Shown one piece after another: positions 1 through 11,893 of a stretch of 64,000 nt of DNA. The DNA is from Diphasiastrum complanatum. Lineage: Eukaryota > Streptophyta > Lycopodiopsida > Lycopodiales > Lycopodiaceae. The number at the start of each line of letters is the position of its first letter. The stretch's first letter is position 1. The position numbers and the translations under genes are program-made. The notes under the pieces were generated by a model. It had not been told where the DNA came from and did not search any database. It saw nothing but the letters and a program-made list of their open reading frames with translations. The stretch is from assembly GCA_029204225.1 (NCBI GenBank), contig CM055095.1, positions 38,618,141-38,682,140 on the forward strand, written 5' to 3'.

Positions 1-885
1 TCTCTCACTTATTAACTAGGGTTAGGATTGCCTTGGGATCCGCAAACCCTCCAACATTGATGTACAAAACACTTATCTGAATGAAGTTATACAAGAAGAC
101 ATCTACATGATCCAACCCAAAGAATACATTCTGGAAGGTATAAAGAATCATGTTTGTAAACTCCATAAGGCACTCTACGGCTTGAAACAGTCTACCAGAG
201 CTTGGTTTCAGAGGATCAACACATTCCTCATCGAACAAGGTTTCCAACCAAGCACTGCCGATTACAACGTCTATTCCAAGTCGGTGCAGCAATCCTTCAT
301 TATCATCTCCTTATATGTGGATGATACGTTGTTTTTCAGCAACAGTACCAATTTGGTCAAGGAATTTAAACAAATGTTGTTTTCTGAGTTCGACATGACT
401 GATCTGGATGAAGCTCACTTCTGTCTAGGCATATAGATCCACAGAGACAGAGCGAGACAACTGATCTACATCACTCAACAAAGATATCATCACAATGTTC
501 TTGATAGATACAATCTAATGAATTGTAAATTAACTCACTCATCGATGGATCCAGGCCTGCGTTTCTCAAAGGACCAGTGCCCCCAGACCAAGCAGAAAGA
601 GGAGTAGATGAGAGATTATTTTTATCTTTCGATACTTGGATCTCTCATGTACGCAATGGTCTATACAAGGCCAAACATCTCTTTTGCAGTAAGCTCACTC
701 AGCCAATATATGGCTAATCTTGGCATTACCCATTGAAAGACTCTCATAAGATTCATGAGGTATATTTGAGCTACCATGGACCAGTGCATCTGCTATGGAG
801 ATGTCAGCAACGACAGTATTCATCAAGTCAATGGATATTCTGATGCAGGCTGGGGAGGATATGTAGACAATCGTACGTCCACATC
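1..885 (+). pseudogene. Copia-A reverse transcriptase / RNase H remnant
   Basis: Ty1/Copia pol fragment entering from the left edge. Residues read ALYGLKQSTRAWF and then SLYVDDTLFF, the RT fingers and the YVDD catalytic box. RNase H follows in the same frame with ILGSLMYAMVYTRPN and GYSDAGWG. The frame is broken by stops near 434 (TAG), 605 (TAG), 736 (TGA) and 768 (TGA). It is closely similar by eye to 15,590-16,410, so both copies belong to one family. Homology stops abruptly near 885, inside RNase H, where a deletion joins it to LTR-like DNA. It is clearly non-functional. Confidence 0.9.
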
Positions 886-1289
886 ACATCCACTTTGTAC
901 TTTCTTCATCTGCACACCTGTAGCATTATGTATATATATTGGATACCATTTGTGTATTCAGTGTGTCAAAAATATAGCATGTATCAGAAGCTTATCAGAG
1001 ATAGACGAAGTAGATGCTTTTGTGCATCGATTTTTTGTATTGTCAATAATAGACTTATCACCTTTTACAGATTGAATTAGCTTTGTGAAGCACGTGGTTC
1101 ATCCGCTATTGTCTTGTGCTCACCTGCATTATTGACCTGTGTATTTTGCTATACTTAATCTGATTATAGCTTTGTTTGTTCTGCGTTCAGATTTGTGTCA
1201 ATTTTGCAATGTTTTTTCTACATTTTGACTGACTTTCTTATTGCCTAATTTGGTAGTCTACTCTTTGCGAATTATTATTAGTTTAGCTG

Positions 1290-1575
1290 TTCGCGACTAA
1301 TATTTAGTCTTGTCTTTTGTGACTAATTCACGATTGACAATCAGTCTAGCTGTTCATGACAAATTATCATTTTGATGTCTTCATGTTTGATGTTTGGCTA
1401 CGTAATCAGATCGAATGTGATTTCTATCACTAATGTTCTGTTTGAGTCTGATAGTCGTAGTCATGCTTATGGAAAGAGTGATATAGCTTATTCCGCTGTG
1501 CACAAAAACTTTCCATTTGTGTTCATTTCTTTTCGAGCTATTTTCTGTTCTCACAACCCCCTCTTTCCCAACAAA
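1290..1575 (+). repeat. Copia-A LTR fragment
   Basis: Matches the LTR at 52,945-53,870. Shared blocks include TTTGGCTACGTAATCA, GATTTCTATCACTA, the CGTAGTCATGC block and TATTCCGCTGTGCACAA. The stretch between the RNase H break (885) and here probably belongs to the same LTR or element but is too diverged to align by eye. The right limit is approximate. No TG...CA ends or target duplication were found. From 1,576 to 1,863 no gene is visible. The minus-strand reading of that interval contains an AATAAA near 1,838 that could serve the neighbouring dioxygenase gene. Confidence 0.65.
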
Positions 1576-1863
1576 TGAAAATCTTTGTTTATGGCCTTCT
1601 TGTTTAATGTGCCTAATTTAAGAAAAAATTGAAAGACCAAAGAGATATTTCCAACAAGCCAAAAAAGTTCTTCATATAAGTACATATATCTTAAACTAGA
1701 GTCTTACTGGAAACTAAGATACATAGTTCAAGAAATAACATGCATAACCTTTTGTGCTCTCAATTGTGCCAACTATGAGCTTTGCATGACGCTATAGAGC
1801 AATAGTCTTTAAGCTTATTCTTTTTTTTATTCTCTTGCATTTATATTCGTTTTCCATTATTCC

Positions 1864-3599
1864 TTATTGACAAATAAGAAAGTCATCGATCCCAGTTTCC
1901 TTCGCATTGGGTGGCAACATCTTGTTTTTGAACCTGAGCTTCAAGTACTCCATGTATTCAAATGCTCGATATTTAGGAGGACTACCAATTTCAGTAGTAA
2001 AGTTTGGAAGAGGGGCTATTTGTGCCAATGCACTAGGAGTTGGCATAAATGCAAGAGAAAAACGTTTGTGAGTCTTATGGCTGCAAACACGATGCATGAC
2101 ACTCTTGTATCTTCCATTAGTCCAAACCTGACAATAAAAGAATAGAGAAGAAATGAGTATGGCAATATCTTACATGGAGAAATCAAATAAGTTATGATAA
2201 ATGAGTGTTGGAAAAAAGATATAATAAAATAAAACTATATATCAAATAAGTAGAAGATTAAGTAGCAATACGAACATGCAAACTATCACCAATATTGCAG
2301 ACAAATGCACCCTCAGGGGGTTCAATAGTAATCCACTTATCACCCTTAAGTAACTGATATCCTGCCACGTTGTTTTGTGCAACCATAGTTATTATACCAC
2401 CATCTCTGTGATGGCCTAAACCTTGCGTATGACCTTCAACACCAGATGGAGGATAGTAATTCATGAGAAACATGTTGATATTTTCTTGGCTAAGATCATA
2501 GATGAGATTGGAAGGAAGCCCTAGACTTTCAGAGATTGCTCTCAATAGCATCTTTGTTGTTCTTTCTGCATGCCGTGTAAATTCATCAATAACCAATCTG
2601 TCAAAGTTGTGCAAAAAGTGTTAGCTTTAGCTACTATGTCATCAAATGTCAATGCCAGGAATGAGCTATTTCATAATTTTGGATAGCAACATTAAAGAAC
2701 TATTTCCAACAAGAAAATGAGAAAAAAAAAACACTAAAATTTACTTTTTAGCCAAAAAATACTACTTTTGAGGACATAGGATATGAGCATGATGATGCCC
2801 ACGACATATACCATATATGTAATGGGTTTGCTTAAAGGAAGAGTATTAGATAATGGAAAAATCTTGATTCCTCGAGAAATTATGTATGGAATCCATGTTC
2901 GCCAAAATGCGATTCAATTTAATGTAGACTTCAAAGTACACAAAACAAAACCAACATAGGTCATGGTCAAACTTAGAGAATAATTCAAATTGTTGGCAAA
3001 GGACCAAATTGTTAGCAATCTCATTTTAAAACATCTGCAAATCCAAAAAGAACTTAGTTTGTGCTCAAACTCACCATGCAAAGACAAGTCCTCTTTTAGG
3101 AATGATCCAATGCATTCCAATGTAATAATAATGACAAAGTTAATAATAAAAATGAGAAAAAAGGATTAACAATCAATGAATGGACTTACCTAAAATGAGG
3201 TGGATTTTCTGGCCAAACATTGTACATAGAGTACCTACGTTGTGATACATCAGTGGAGCTTTCATCTAGAAAGAAGTAAAGAAGCTCTTTATCGTCACGC
3301 ATCCCTTGAGATCTATTTTCATTATTGAAACCAGCTGGATAAGGAGTCGAGCCTGGTGTAGGCTTAACCTTCAGCTTCTCTTCCAGTGGCAGACCAAAGA
3401 ACTCTTCTGATACTTTCAGCGCCTTCTCTAGAAGCTGCAAGTTCATTCCATGGTTAATGACGGTAAAGAATCCCCATTCTTCACAGGCCTTCCTTAGCTC
3501 CTGCAGTACAGCCTTTCGTTTCTCCGATATAGCCTCACTAGAATCAGGTTCCAGAAATGGAGCCATATCAATAACTGGCACACCTTGATTTTGGTCCAT
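1864..3599 (-). CDS. 2-oxoglutarate/Fe(II)-dependent dioxygenase (plant DOXC class), three exons
   Basis: Exons are 3599-3190, 2597-2276 and 2127-1864. Introns of 592 and 148 nt are both GT...AG (donors GTAAGT and GTTCGT). The spliced frame is open for 331 residues. The ATG sits in an AAAAATGG context. An N-terminal DIOX_N domain starts with VPVIDMAPFL and contains CEEWGFFTVINHG. The catalytic jelly-roll has NYYPP at 183-187, the iron ligands H200, D202 and H256 (HRD, then VMH) and the 2-oxoglutarate RxS pair R266/S268. Length and intron count are normal for plant soluble 2-ODDs, which hydroxylate, desaturate or demethylate hormones and specialised metabolites in the cytosol. The substrate cannot be deduced. 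No frameshift or premature stop is visible, in contrast to everything around it. Confidence 0.93.
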
Positions 3600-4281
3600 T
3601 TTTTCCAGGCTGAGGGTGTCTTCAGCTATCTCAAGTTGTCGTGAATTGGAATAAGCGCATAAGAGAATTTAAAGCAAGTCTACAGCAAAATCTGAAACGA
3701 AAAGACGGTAGTGCATTAATGTAATACCCAGCACAGAGCTCAAAGAATAATGCAGGGATTTTAAATGTATATAGGTCTTGTTCAAGTGTTTTGGTGCTTT
3801 CACAGCTCACGCATGTCCCAAATTTCAAAGTAGTGGGTCTCACGCTAGCGTTAACAAGCAAAAGGCAGATGCTTAATCTAATGTAGAACTCAAAAACTTG
3901 ACTTTTTGGGTGGAGGAATATCACCTAACATCTTTTAAGGAATGCATATTTTCAACATTTGGCAAGTAAATGTTGCTAATGCTTCTCCAAAGTAGTGTGT
4001 CCCCACGCTTCATGCCAAACAAAAGGCACAGACTTAATCTTCACGTGGAGGATAAGTTTTGGGACTGCATATATTTCTTAACATTTTGTGGAAGCAAAAA
4101 ATTTCAACATTGGGTCCCAACCTCATCCAAGGGTGGTGGAGGCTCTCAAGCCTCTACCACACTTGGATGAAGTATGCCTACCAAGCCCGGCTAGCTGAAA
4201 ATATGTTGTCCCAAATTTTTTTTGCTTATACAAGCAAAACAAAAACACACAGAGCAGAGCGGGTTCTCTAGATAACACAAT
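3600..4281. other. Upstream region of the dioxygenase gene
   Basis: No convincing gene. On the minus strand a TATATAC sequence near 3,766-3,774, about 170 bp before the ATG, is a possible TATA box (weak). Two imperfect copies of a block containing AACAAAAGGCA followed by CTTAATCT occur at about 3,828-3,890 and 3,998-4,050 and look like an old local duplication. Short open frames here have no recognisable domain. Confidence 0.35.
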
Positions 4282-4588
4282 ATGGCAACTACGATTCAGA
4301 CTAGGATTGCAATCAATCTTGATGGCATGAACTATCGAGTCTGAAAGTTCAAAATCAAAACAGTCTTGAAGGGTGAAAGGATCTAGTCAGTGACCGATCT
4401 CACAAAAGAGAAGCCTCCAGCGGAAGAACCAAGGAGAGCTGAATGGATCGGAAAAGATGAGCGCACAATGACAATCATCATTTCATCCATAAACAAAGAG
4501 ACCCTGATGCAGATTGAAGACTGTGAGAGCAGCCATGAAGCGTGGGAAAAGCTAAAACAGAATTACAAAGTGAGGACTTTCGCATCAG
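4282..4588 (+). pseudogene. Copia gag N-terminal fragment
   Basis: Starts at an ATG (4,282) and reads like the start of a UBN2-type Copia gag: an early DGMNYRV segment, a lysine-rich helix, then SSHEAWEKLKQNYKVR. The frame has two early stops (TGA near 4,342, TAG near 4,384). It ends where the Gypsy-B LTR begins. It resembles the Copia-A gag at 13,023 but overlaps it in the alignment, so it is a separate copy or a related family. Confidence 0.75.
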
Positions 4589-5179
4589 TGATTATTGGGG
4601 GTATTCCCAACATATTGTAAATAAATAAAATCATAAAAGTAGAAATAGTTGCGAGGGTCGTGGCATCCTGCGTGTATAAGCCCATGGCCCAATGAGCACG
4701 CAAGTCAAGTTGTAAATAGAATAAAAGTTTTGGGCCTTATTTTTGATTAAATAAAACCGAGGCCACAATGTCAAGTTAATAAACTTAGTCTAAACTTACA
4801 AATTTGGGTCCAAAGTGAGACTCACATGTATCATGTGATTTCCAATGTACTTTTCTAGGACCCTTGGATTAGATTGGACCCAAAGTGAATGGTGTGGACT
4901 AGAGTCCGTATTTCTAGGAGTAACCAATAGGATTTTGGGGCAAGGGCCTTCCCCATTGGTAAAAATGCACCACTTGTACCATATTTTCATTCTTAATGAG
5001 AAGGAGGAGACTCTACCAATTTGGAGAGCCAAAACATTCTCATTTGCTAATCCCTCATGCTATTGCTATTTTTTATGCTTTCTATTTCCATGTTCTTGCT
5101 TTGATGTAGTTATGGTTTCTCCATTAGCATGCAGATTGAGCCTTTGAACTAACCTCCCTCTCCTCTCTTTCTCTCTTCT
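4589..5179 (+). repeat. Gypsy-B LTR, 3' end deleted
   Basis: Aligns with the inverted LTR at 18,139-19,013. Shared blocks include GGCATCCTGCG followed by GTATAAGC, CCCAATGAGCACGCA, AACCAATAGGATTTTGG / AGCCAATAGGATTTTGG and GAGGAGACTCTA. Compared with that copy, about 390 bp holding the LTR end, the tRNA-Asp primer site and the first part of the leader are missing. The sequence passes straight from CTCTTCT into leader DNA at about 5,180. Without a primer site this copy cannot be reverse transcribed. Confidence 0.85.
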
Positions 5180-5354
5180 TTAGAGTTAATTTGTTTTCTA
5201 CATTTTCTGGTGCTTGGACTGTTCATAGCTAGCAGAGGAGGTGTGAGCGGGTAGAGGAGGCCCTAAATAACCTCTAAGGGCTTGACATCCAGCCAAAAAC
5301 CTTGAAAAACCCTAAAAAACACTCAACTCTGCATTTTGGAGGGAAAAAGAGGCA
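5180..5354 (+). other. Gypsy-B 5' leader (start)
   Basis: Matches the leader of the inverted copy at about 18,040-17,890 (GGACTGTTCATAGCTAGCA, then GAGGAGGTGTGAG). It is interrupted at 5,354 by the inverted block that follows. Confidence 0.8.
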
Positions 5355-6848
5355 AATATAGTCTCTGACCCATTCTCTTTTTCCCATCTTCACTTTGTTC
5401 AGTAGGAGAAACGGATCTTCCAGGAACTTTCTTGGTTTAAAGCGGTGAGGAGACTCGCTTTAACCGCTTCCCAAGTGATTTTCTCTTCTACTAACAAATT
5501 GAAGAACCAATCTTGTGCTACTACTACTAGAGACATCAAAAAACAACATCAATTTCTCTGCTGGTGTCTGCTCGCCGTAAATTTTGTAGGCTTGCTCGTA
5601 GATCTGGAGGAATCTGATAGGATCTGATGACCCATCATATTTAGGTATTTCCATATGTGGTGCCCTCCGGATTGCTTGCAATGGTTCGACAAGTACAAGT
5701 TGACCCATTGGATCCATTGGTGTTGGTTCTGGTTCTACCTCGATTTGCGCAACTACTACTTTGGGAATGTTTGGTGCTTGATTTGTTGTTCTTCTCGCGA
5801 TTGATCGTCCGAATCTCAAATTCATTTGGCAGTAGAGTGACGTTGGATCTTGTTGGTACAGTGGAACTCAATCTGGGTCTTAAGGGATCTAATCAATAAG
5901 ATAGGCCGATGGTGTGATTTTAGACGTCTTATGGTGGTTTTTTCTTGATAACTTTTTAATTCTGACCTGAGATTTTCACAGTCGCTGGATCTGGTGCAGA
6001 TCTAACTACTGATTTGTTTTGCGAAGGTTACTCGTGCGAGAGTGGGATGTGTGAAGGTTCTTTCATTGCTTTACAGTAAAAAAACTTGATTTCTCAAAAA
6101 CTACTGGGAAGTAACTCTCGTAGGATTCATAGGACCTGTATCTAGTATGGATCTAGCTCTGAAAATCTCTGCAAAGATCAACTCTCACAAGAAGTAAAAA
6201 TTTCACTGTATGCGAGGGTTCAGGATCACTTTTTTGCTCTGATCTTTACCAATAATTTGTACTAACTCTTGTAGACTTGATCAGTTATGTAAAAAGACAT
6301 TCTGAATCCAATGGAGTGGTCTGCAAATATTACTTTTGTGATGATTTGATGGATCTTCTAGTTTTAGTGATTTTTAGGCACTCCAATCCAATTTTCTACT
6401 CACTAGAATCAAACTAACCTTTGCAAGCTCTTTTGTGTCCTTGTCTTACTGAGATGGAACTTTAGAATTTTCTACAAAGGTTCTTAGCCAGTGGAACTAA
6501 AAAATTTTGTGTCTGCGAGGGTTCTGTCTGATTTTCCCACCTTTTTCTCACTAGGAATCTGCACAAGAGCACTTTCACTGGGAACTAACCTTTGCAAGCT
6601 TCTCTGTGCCCTGGTTTCATAGAGATGGAACTTCAGAGAGCTTTGCGAAGGTTCTTATGAAGATCTGAATTTTTTTGATTTTTTACAAGGTTGTTTTGAA
6701 TTTTTTATGATTTTTCTATGATTTTTTAAAATCTGCTTGGAACTAACTCTCGCAGACTTCTGTGCAGGTCTAGGACAATACCCTAGAGTTGTTGTCAATC
6801 ATGCAAAGGTTGGTTCCCACTGGTTTTGGAAAAAACAAAATCTGATGA
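5355..6848 (-). mobile_element. Inverted block of Gypsy-B: gag N-terminus and leader
   Basis: Read on the minus strand, 6,848 to about 5,880 is Gypsy-B leader and 5,825 to 5,355 is the gag N-terminus: a short basic segment, a proline-rich linker, then IPKYDGSSDPIRFLQIYEQA, typical of Retrotrans_gag. Both neighbours are in plus orientation. Re-inverting this block makes gag run without a gap into 6,849 and the leader run without a gap into 5,354. The leader carries repeats of AACCTTTGCAAGCT / AGCTTTGCGAAGGTT and of the decamer TGCGAGGGTT (6,211 and 6,514). Confidence 0.85.
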
Positions 6849-8822
6849 GAACAGGTCAAACATTTAAGATACAAGTGCAACGCAGCCCTAACTCCCGATC
6901 ATGCAGTTATTATATGGTTCCTTGCGGGGTTGCCACGTAGTATCAGAAGAGAATTTAAAAGAAAAAAAACAGTTTACTACCTTGCAGGAAGCAAAGAAAG
7001 ATGCCATCAAGGAGGAGGATGAGGGTTCAGAAGATGATCTTATCCGACCACCCATACTCCACCTCCTTCAGTAACATCATCGTCATCCAACACATCCAAC
7101 CTATCCACAGAACTGCTGGTGGAGAAAATGACAAAATTACACAAACAACAGATGGAGCAACTGACGGTTCAGTTTGATCAGAAACTGAGGCCTTGTAGGG
7201 AGCTGTAGCACCAATTTCCAATTCATCGGAACAGAACCAACTATAGTATCCTCACTGAGAAAATGTACGGTGTTCAGTTTGCTGTCAGAACCATACAGCC
7301 AAGGAGTGTCCAGTATTAAATCAAAACCTGAGATTGACACAAAGACTTTGCCATCTATGCAACGCATCATTGCACGAGATGACATTTTGTCCATTTAACC
7401 TTTGGATCATACAACAGACGTGGAATCCCTACCAGACCTCTTATCTTTATCATCAAGGGGCACCCAATGCGGCACCAAGGTATGGTGCGCCGAGCAACCA
7501 ACAATGCATGGCCTTACCTACACCACCAGGGCCAACTAATCATCAAGTGGCCCATGTGAATCTAGTAGCAGTGGAACATGAAGCACTAGCATCACCTCAA
7601 CTTGAGCAGTAGCAATGGTGCGGGCCGGAAGAGATATTTGTCGATCCAGCCATTAACGAATATTATGCAACCTATGCGGCTCAATCTCAACATCAAGGTG
7701 GTAGAAATTACCACTGCTATGGATGCAGCAAAGGCCATTGAATTGCAAAATGTCCATACAAAGGACAATATACAACCTTCTGCCAAGAGTGCGTATATGG
7801 ACACTGCTACAAGAATTGTCCATTAAAGCCTAGAATGAGTGCACCTCTGAATCTAATCACAGTACACCCTACAGTAGTTCCAGGAGGCGCGCCACCAGAA
7901 AAAAAATACTTTCATGTCCCAGTGCTAGCAGTCACGCGAGCACAAAAGCGGAAGGAAGTGGCTCCCTCACCAACCCCATCAATATCCGATGATGAACCCT
8001 CAACTGCAGGACCATGTCTGAATATGAGGGCAGAAGGAAGATAGTATCACAAGATACGACATTGGGTATAGAGAGTGCAAGCGGAGAAAAAAACACAAGC
8101 AAAAGATGTACCTACAGAACCTCCTGTTGATGAAGAACCAGTACCACAAGCGGACTCACCATTGCGAACTGATCAAAATGATTGGTTGTATCATCATGAA
8201 TCACCATTCCACATGGTGGAGCCTAAAGATCCACACACTGAAGTGCTCACAAGTCATGTTAGCTGGCCCCTTGGAGAGTTACTGCGGATTGCACCACAAG
8301 CCAAGAGCCTTTTGGCTGAGTGGGCCAAAGTTGAAGTGGAACCAATAACACCAGAGCCTATATATTGTGTGGGCCATGAAGAAACGAGTAACGTCCTCCA
8401 CATTGGGACAATGTGGAAAAGCGAAGAACACAATATCACCTTGTCGATCAAGCACAGAAGATTCGAGGATGAGGTAGCAGTGGAAAGGGGTTAAAGCGGC
8501 TCTCATCATGTGCTTTAACCAAGAAACTTCTTGGAAGATCTGTTTCTCCTATTGAGCAAGGTCAAAATGGAAAAGAGAGAAAGGTCCAGAGACTACATTG
8601 AATGGATCAAGCATTTAAGATTCGAATGCAATGCAGTCCTAACTTCCGATCATGCGGTCATTATGTGGTTCCTTGCGGGGTTACCACAAAGTATCATAAG
8701 AGAGCTGAAAAGATGAGAGCAGTACGCTACATTGCAAGAAGCAATGGAAGACGCCATCATGGAAGAAGATGAGGGTTCAGACAATGAATCATATCCAACT
8801 ACCCCTAATCCTACTCCCTCGG
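6849..8822 (+). pseudogene. Gypsy-B gag / gag-pro remnant
   Basis: From 6,849 the gag core reads CNAALTPDHAVIIWFLAGLP. Around 7,680-7,830 there are two zinc-knuckle-like motifs, a damaged CYGC...C and an intact C-x2-C-x3-H-x4-C with GHCYKNCPLKP. A proline/glutamate-rich linker follows, then WPLGELLRIAPQAKSLL, the motif that usually precedes the Gypsy protease. From 8,515 to 8,820 a second gag core copy (RDYIEWIKHLRFECNA, then LAGLPQSI) appears, so the segment is partly duplicated or composite. Several frameshifts. It is cut at 8,823 by the Copia-C solo LTR. Confidence 0.8.
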
Positions 8823-9437
8823 TGTGAAAGAATCAACTAGCTTGATTATTTTGTCAATATTTTCATATTTGGCATATTGAGGCCAGAACTTGTTTTAGAC
8901 TTAGAGAATAGCTTTTCAAAGTTCATTAGTCTAGATTTCATTTGAATAAACACTTTTTGAAAGTGTGGAAAAGTTTGGAGTTGAGTTTTAGGAGATTCAA
9001 ATTTGAATAGTTGGGTACATTGAATCTAGACCCAAAAATAGTAGGGTTAGCATTTTGGTGGAAAAGCCAAGTGGCCGAATAGGGTTTAGAACTGTTATAA
9101 ATGGATGTAACTCACGGGGAGAGTGATCTTCTCTCTTCTCTATCTCATTTCATGCTTATACATGGTTCTCTTAGGTTCTACTATCCATTGGTGCACTATA
9201 TTGGTGATTGCATGCAATTTTATGTGTAGAATGATCCATAATAGCTTGCTGGGTTTTTATGGATAACAATAGTACTTTATCATTTCATTTAGGTTTGATC
9301 AAATTCTATAAGTGTTTGCATCTCATTTTGTGTGTAGATGCTGATTTTTCTACATTGGTGAGATTGGTAGTGTATTTCTCTTTCTAACCAAGGATCTTTC
9401 AAGTTGATTGGATCTTAAGGATCTGAAAACTTTTACA
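8823..9437 (+). repeat. Solo LTR of Copia-C
   Basis: 615 bp beginning TGTGAAAGAATCAACTA and ending CTTTTACA. It aligns along its length with the Copia-C 3' LTR at 43,857-44,505 (about 90 percent by eye), apart from a segment near the end present only in that copy. A degraded TATA-like TTATAAATGG lies near 9,095. Flanking 5-mers are CTCGG and TAAGT, so there is no target duplication. The left flank is Gypsy-B gag and the right flank is Gypsy-F gag. Confidence 0.9.
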
Positions 9438-10967
9438 TAAGTAAGATCAAAATGAAAAAAGATGAGAAAGTACGTGACTACATAGAAAGATTAAAAAGAT
9501 TAAAAAGTCAGGTACAAGAACAACCAACCAAATCTATGCTCATAATTTGATTTCTCGTTGGACTCCCACGATGGATAAGACATGAACTTTTCTCCAATGA
9601 TGAATACACATCATTGAAGCAAGCCATGTCATTTGGGAAGAAGACGAGGGATCAGATGTTGATGAGCCATGTGAATGGAGAGCACATCGTGTTGTCCAAG
9701 AAGCTCGACCAAATGAGGAAACATGAGAACAATTATGGAAAATACAAATGGAGTTGCTTAACTAGCAAGACCAAAAATGAATGGAGAAACTCACGAAAGA
9801 GTTTCAAAATACTCTCAAGTCTATCTAGAGCTCGATGCCGGGTCAATTACCCATTGGCCAAATCCATCATAGATGAGAGAATACTTGGTGCCCTCATTGT
9901 CGAGGTGCACACACTGGCAATGAGTGCCCATCATACCAACCAATCACAGATACTTCCTTGATCAAATGCGACATCTATGACTTTATGGGCCAAACCTCAT
10001 TCTATTGCTATTGTAACCCAAGGAACCAGCCTCACAACCAGTCAGGGGGCCATTATCAACCTCCTTGAGAACAGTTTGTTTCACAAAACCAAAATCAGCA
10101 CTACCCACCATGAAACAACCAAGTTCATATACAAGAGTTGCCTGAACAGTCTAGACATGAACCTCAACCATAGCCAGCACTCTTAGGTCCACCTCCAAGG
10201 GGACAACCTGTTCTAGGAGCACAAAAACATAGACACCCTCGAGAATCTGCACAAACACATCTTGTGAATAACTCCTATGATCGGACATACAATCACAATA
10301 CAACACTCCCATCTGCTAGTTCTCAACCATATACAAGTGACAACTCATGCTCGTGCAAACGAGATGAGTATTCCATGACCTCAGAAAGCCAAGCGTAGCT
10401 CGTCATCCAAGATGGTTATGCTATTGCCACAGGACCAATGAGCAACCGATGTTTTAATTGTCGCAAAACTAGACACTTCATGGTTGATTGTAAAGTTAAG
10501 AACCAATACCATGCGGAGTGTCCAGACTGTGTTCGCAAACACAATTTCAAAGACTATTCTAAACAACCTAATAGGATCCTTCCAACACATCACATATCAT
10601 CCGAACTTGTTAGCGTTCTTACTCGAGTACAACGCCAACACAAAGAACGACAGCAAAACATTGCCAAATCAGTTGACCATCAGAGAAGCCCCTTGACAAC
10701 TTCCACTTTATCCAAAGATTACCCAGACCCAAAAGTGGAACAAAGGCAGTACAATGAATTTAGAGATGAGTTTTTGTGAGAGGAAGAAAATATGGAAGGT
10801 CTCTTATCCGTTCAAATCCCCGAAAAAGAGCAATCTCTACAGGGACTTGAAGTATTCTCTGACCTCCTGCAAGCTCAAATCACCATGCCATTCCATAGCA
10901 CGATAAAATCTTTCACAGGGCTTCAACACTATATCCATCATAGTTTCACGAACCATCTTTCTTGAAA
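9438..10967 (+). pseudogene. Gypsy-F gag, C-terminal half
   Basis: Starts inside the Retrotrans_gag core (DEKVRDYIERLKR, then FLVGLPRWIRHEL), homologous to 34,030-34,199. A long degenerate glutamine/histidine-rich stretch follows. At 10,438-10,560 there is a double zinc knuckle (CFNC...H...C, then CPDC...H). The frame continues past a TGA at 10,777 to GLEVFSDLLQAQITMPFHST, the pre-protease motif of Gypsy polyproteins. It then ends abruptly at about 10,967 against inverted Copia-G. At least four stops or frameshifts. Confidence 0.8.
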
Positions 10968-11893
10968 GGTGATGAAGAAAAACTCGAGACCATAAGAGAT
11001 CCCTCTCCATCACTTGCATGAGCATCTTCCTTCTCTTCATTAGAAATGTTGGTTTGCTTGAATTGACTCTTTTTCTTGAAGAAATTGGTGGCATAATGCC
11101 CCTTCTTGCCACAAAAGAAACACTTGATGTTTTTCTTCTTCTTCTTGGATGTGGAAGCTTGAGAGGACTCATCCTCTTCTCCTTTCACCTTGGAAATAAG
11201 ATTGTTCTTGCTTGAAGAGGATTGGTGTTGATTCTTACTTCTTCTCTTGTGCTTGTCTTTGGTAAAGAGAGGTTTACCATCAATGTTGAGAGACAGTCTC
11301 TCCATTTTCAAGATTTTATACTCTTGTCTTGATTCTTCAGAAATGAGCACACTTTGGAGTGCTTCCAAACTTGGTAGCTCCTCCTTAATGGCATAACTCT
11401 GAACAAGGTTGTCATATTCCTCCTTTAACCCATTAAGTATGACTTGAACAAGTTCATTTTGGTTGATGGAGTCTCCTATGTATGACAATTCTCTATGGAG
11501 GTCTTTAACTCTCATTACATAAGCTGAGGCACATTAGTCACTTCTCTGTACACTTTGAAAAATTAAGTTTCTTAGTATTAGAAGTCTAGAAGTATTTTTT
11601 GCCTCATAGATAGACTTGAGGGTATCCCAAGCATCTTTGGCATTAGTACAAGCACCAATTTCTCTTAAGATGTCATTTGAGACATTCGTCTTAATATAAT
11701 GCAGAGCCATCCTGGCCTTTTTTTTGTACTTTGGAATTTCTTGAGGAATTTGTGGTTCTTCTTCAATGCCAAGTACAATATCCATCACATCTTGTAGTAT
11801 TAAGACAGATTCCATTCTAGCCTTCCAAATTGAGTAATTGGAAGTTGACAATCTTTCACTTGCTTCTAATAGAAAGACACTCATTGAAGTCAT
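10968..11893 (-). pseudogene. Copia-G gag (inverted 5' half of the element)
   Basis: Gag starts at the ATG at 11,893, by comparison with Copia-L whose start is MTSINAYLLD. UBN2 domain: NYSIWKARMES, then DAWDTLKSIYEAKN. One in-frame stop at 11,534. The zinc knuckle is CFFCGKKGHYATNF, with the last cysteine replaced by Phe. Gag runs to about 10,968, the point where protease would start, and stops there. The protease and downstream parts of the same family begin exactly at 29,187 on the other strand. Confidence 0.88.

Noticed and set aside
1867-2145. Plus-strand 92-codon frame
   Set aside because: It is the antisense shadow of dioxygenase exon 3.
8818-9442. Target-site duplication around the Copia-C solo LTR
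   Set aside because: CTCGG and TAAGT do not match even partially; reported instead as an LTR without duplication.
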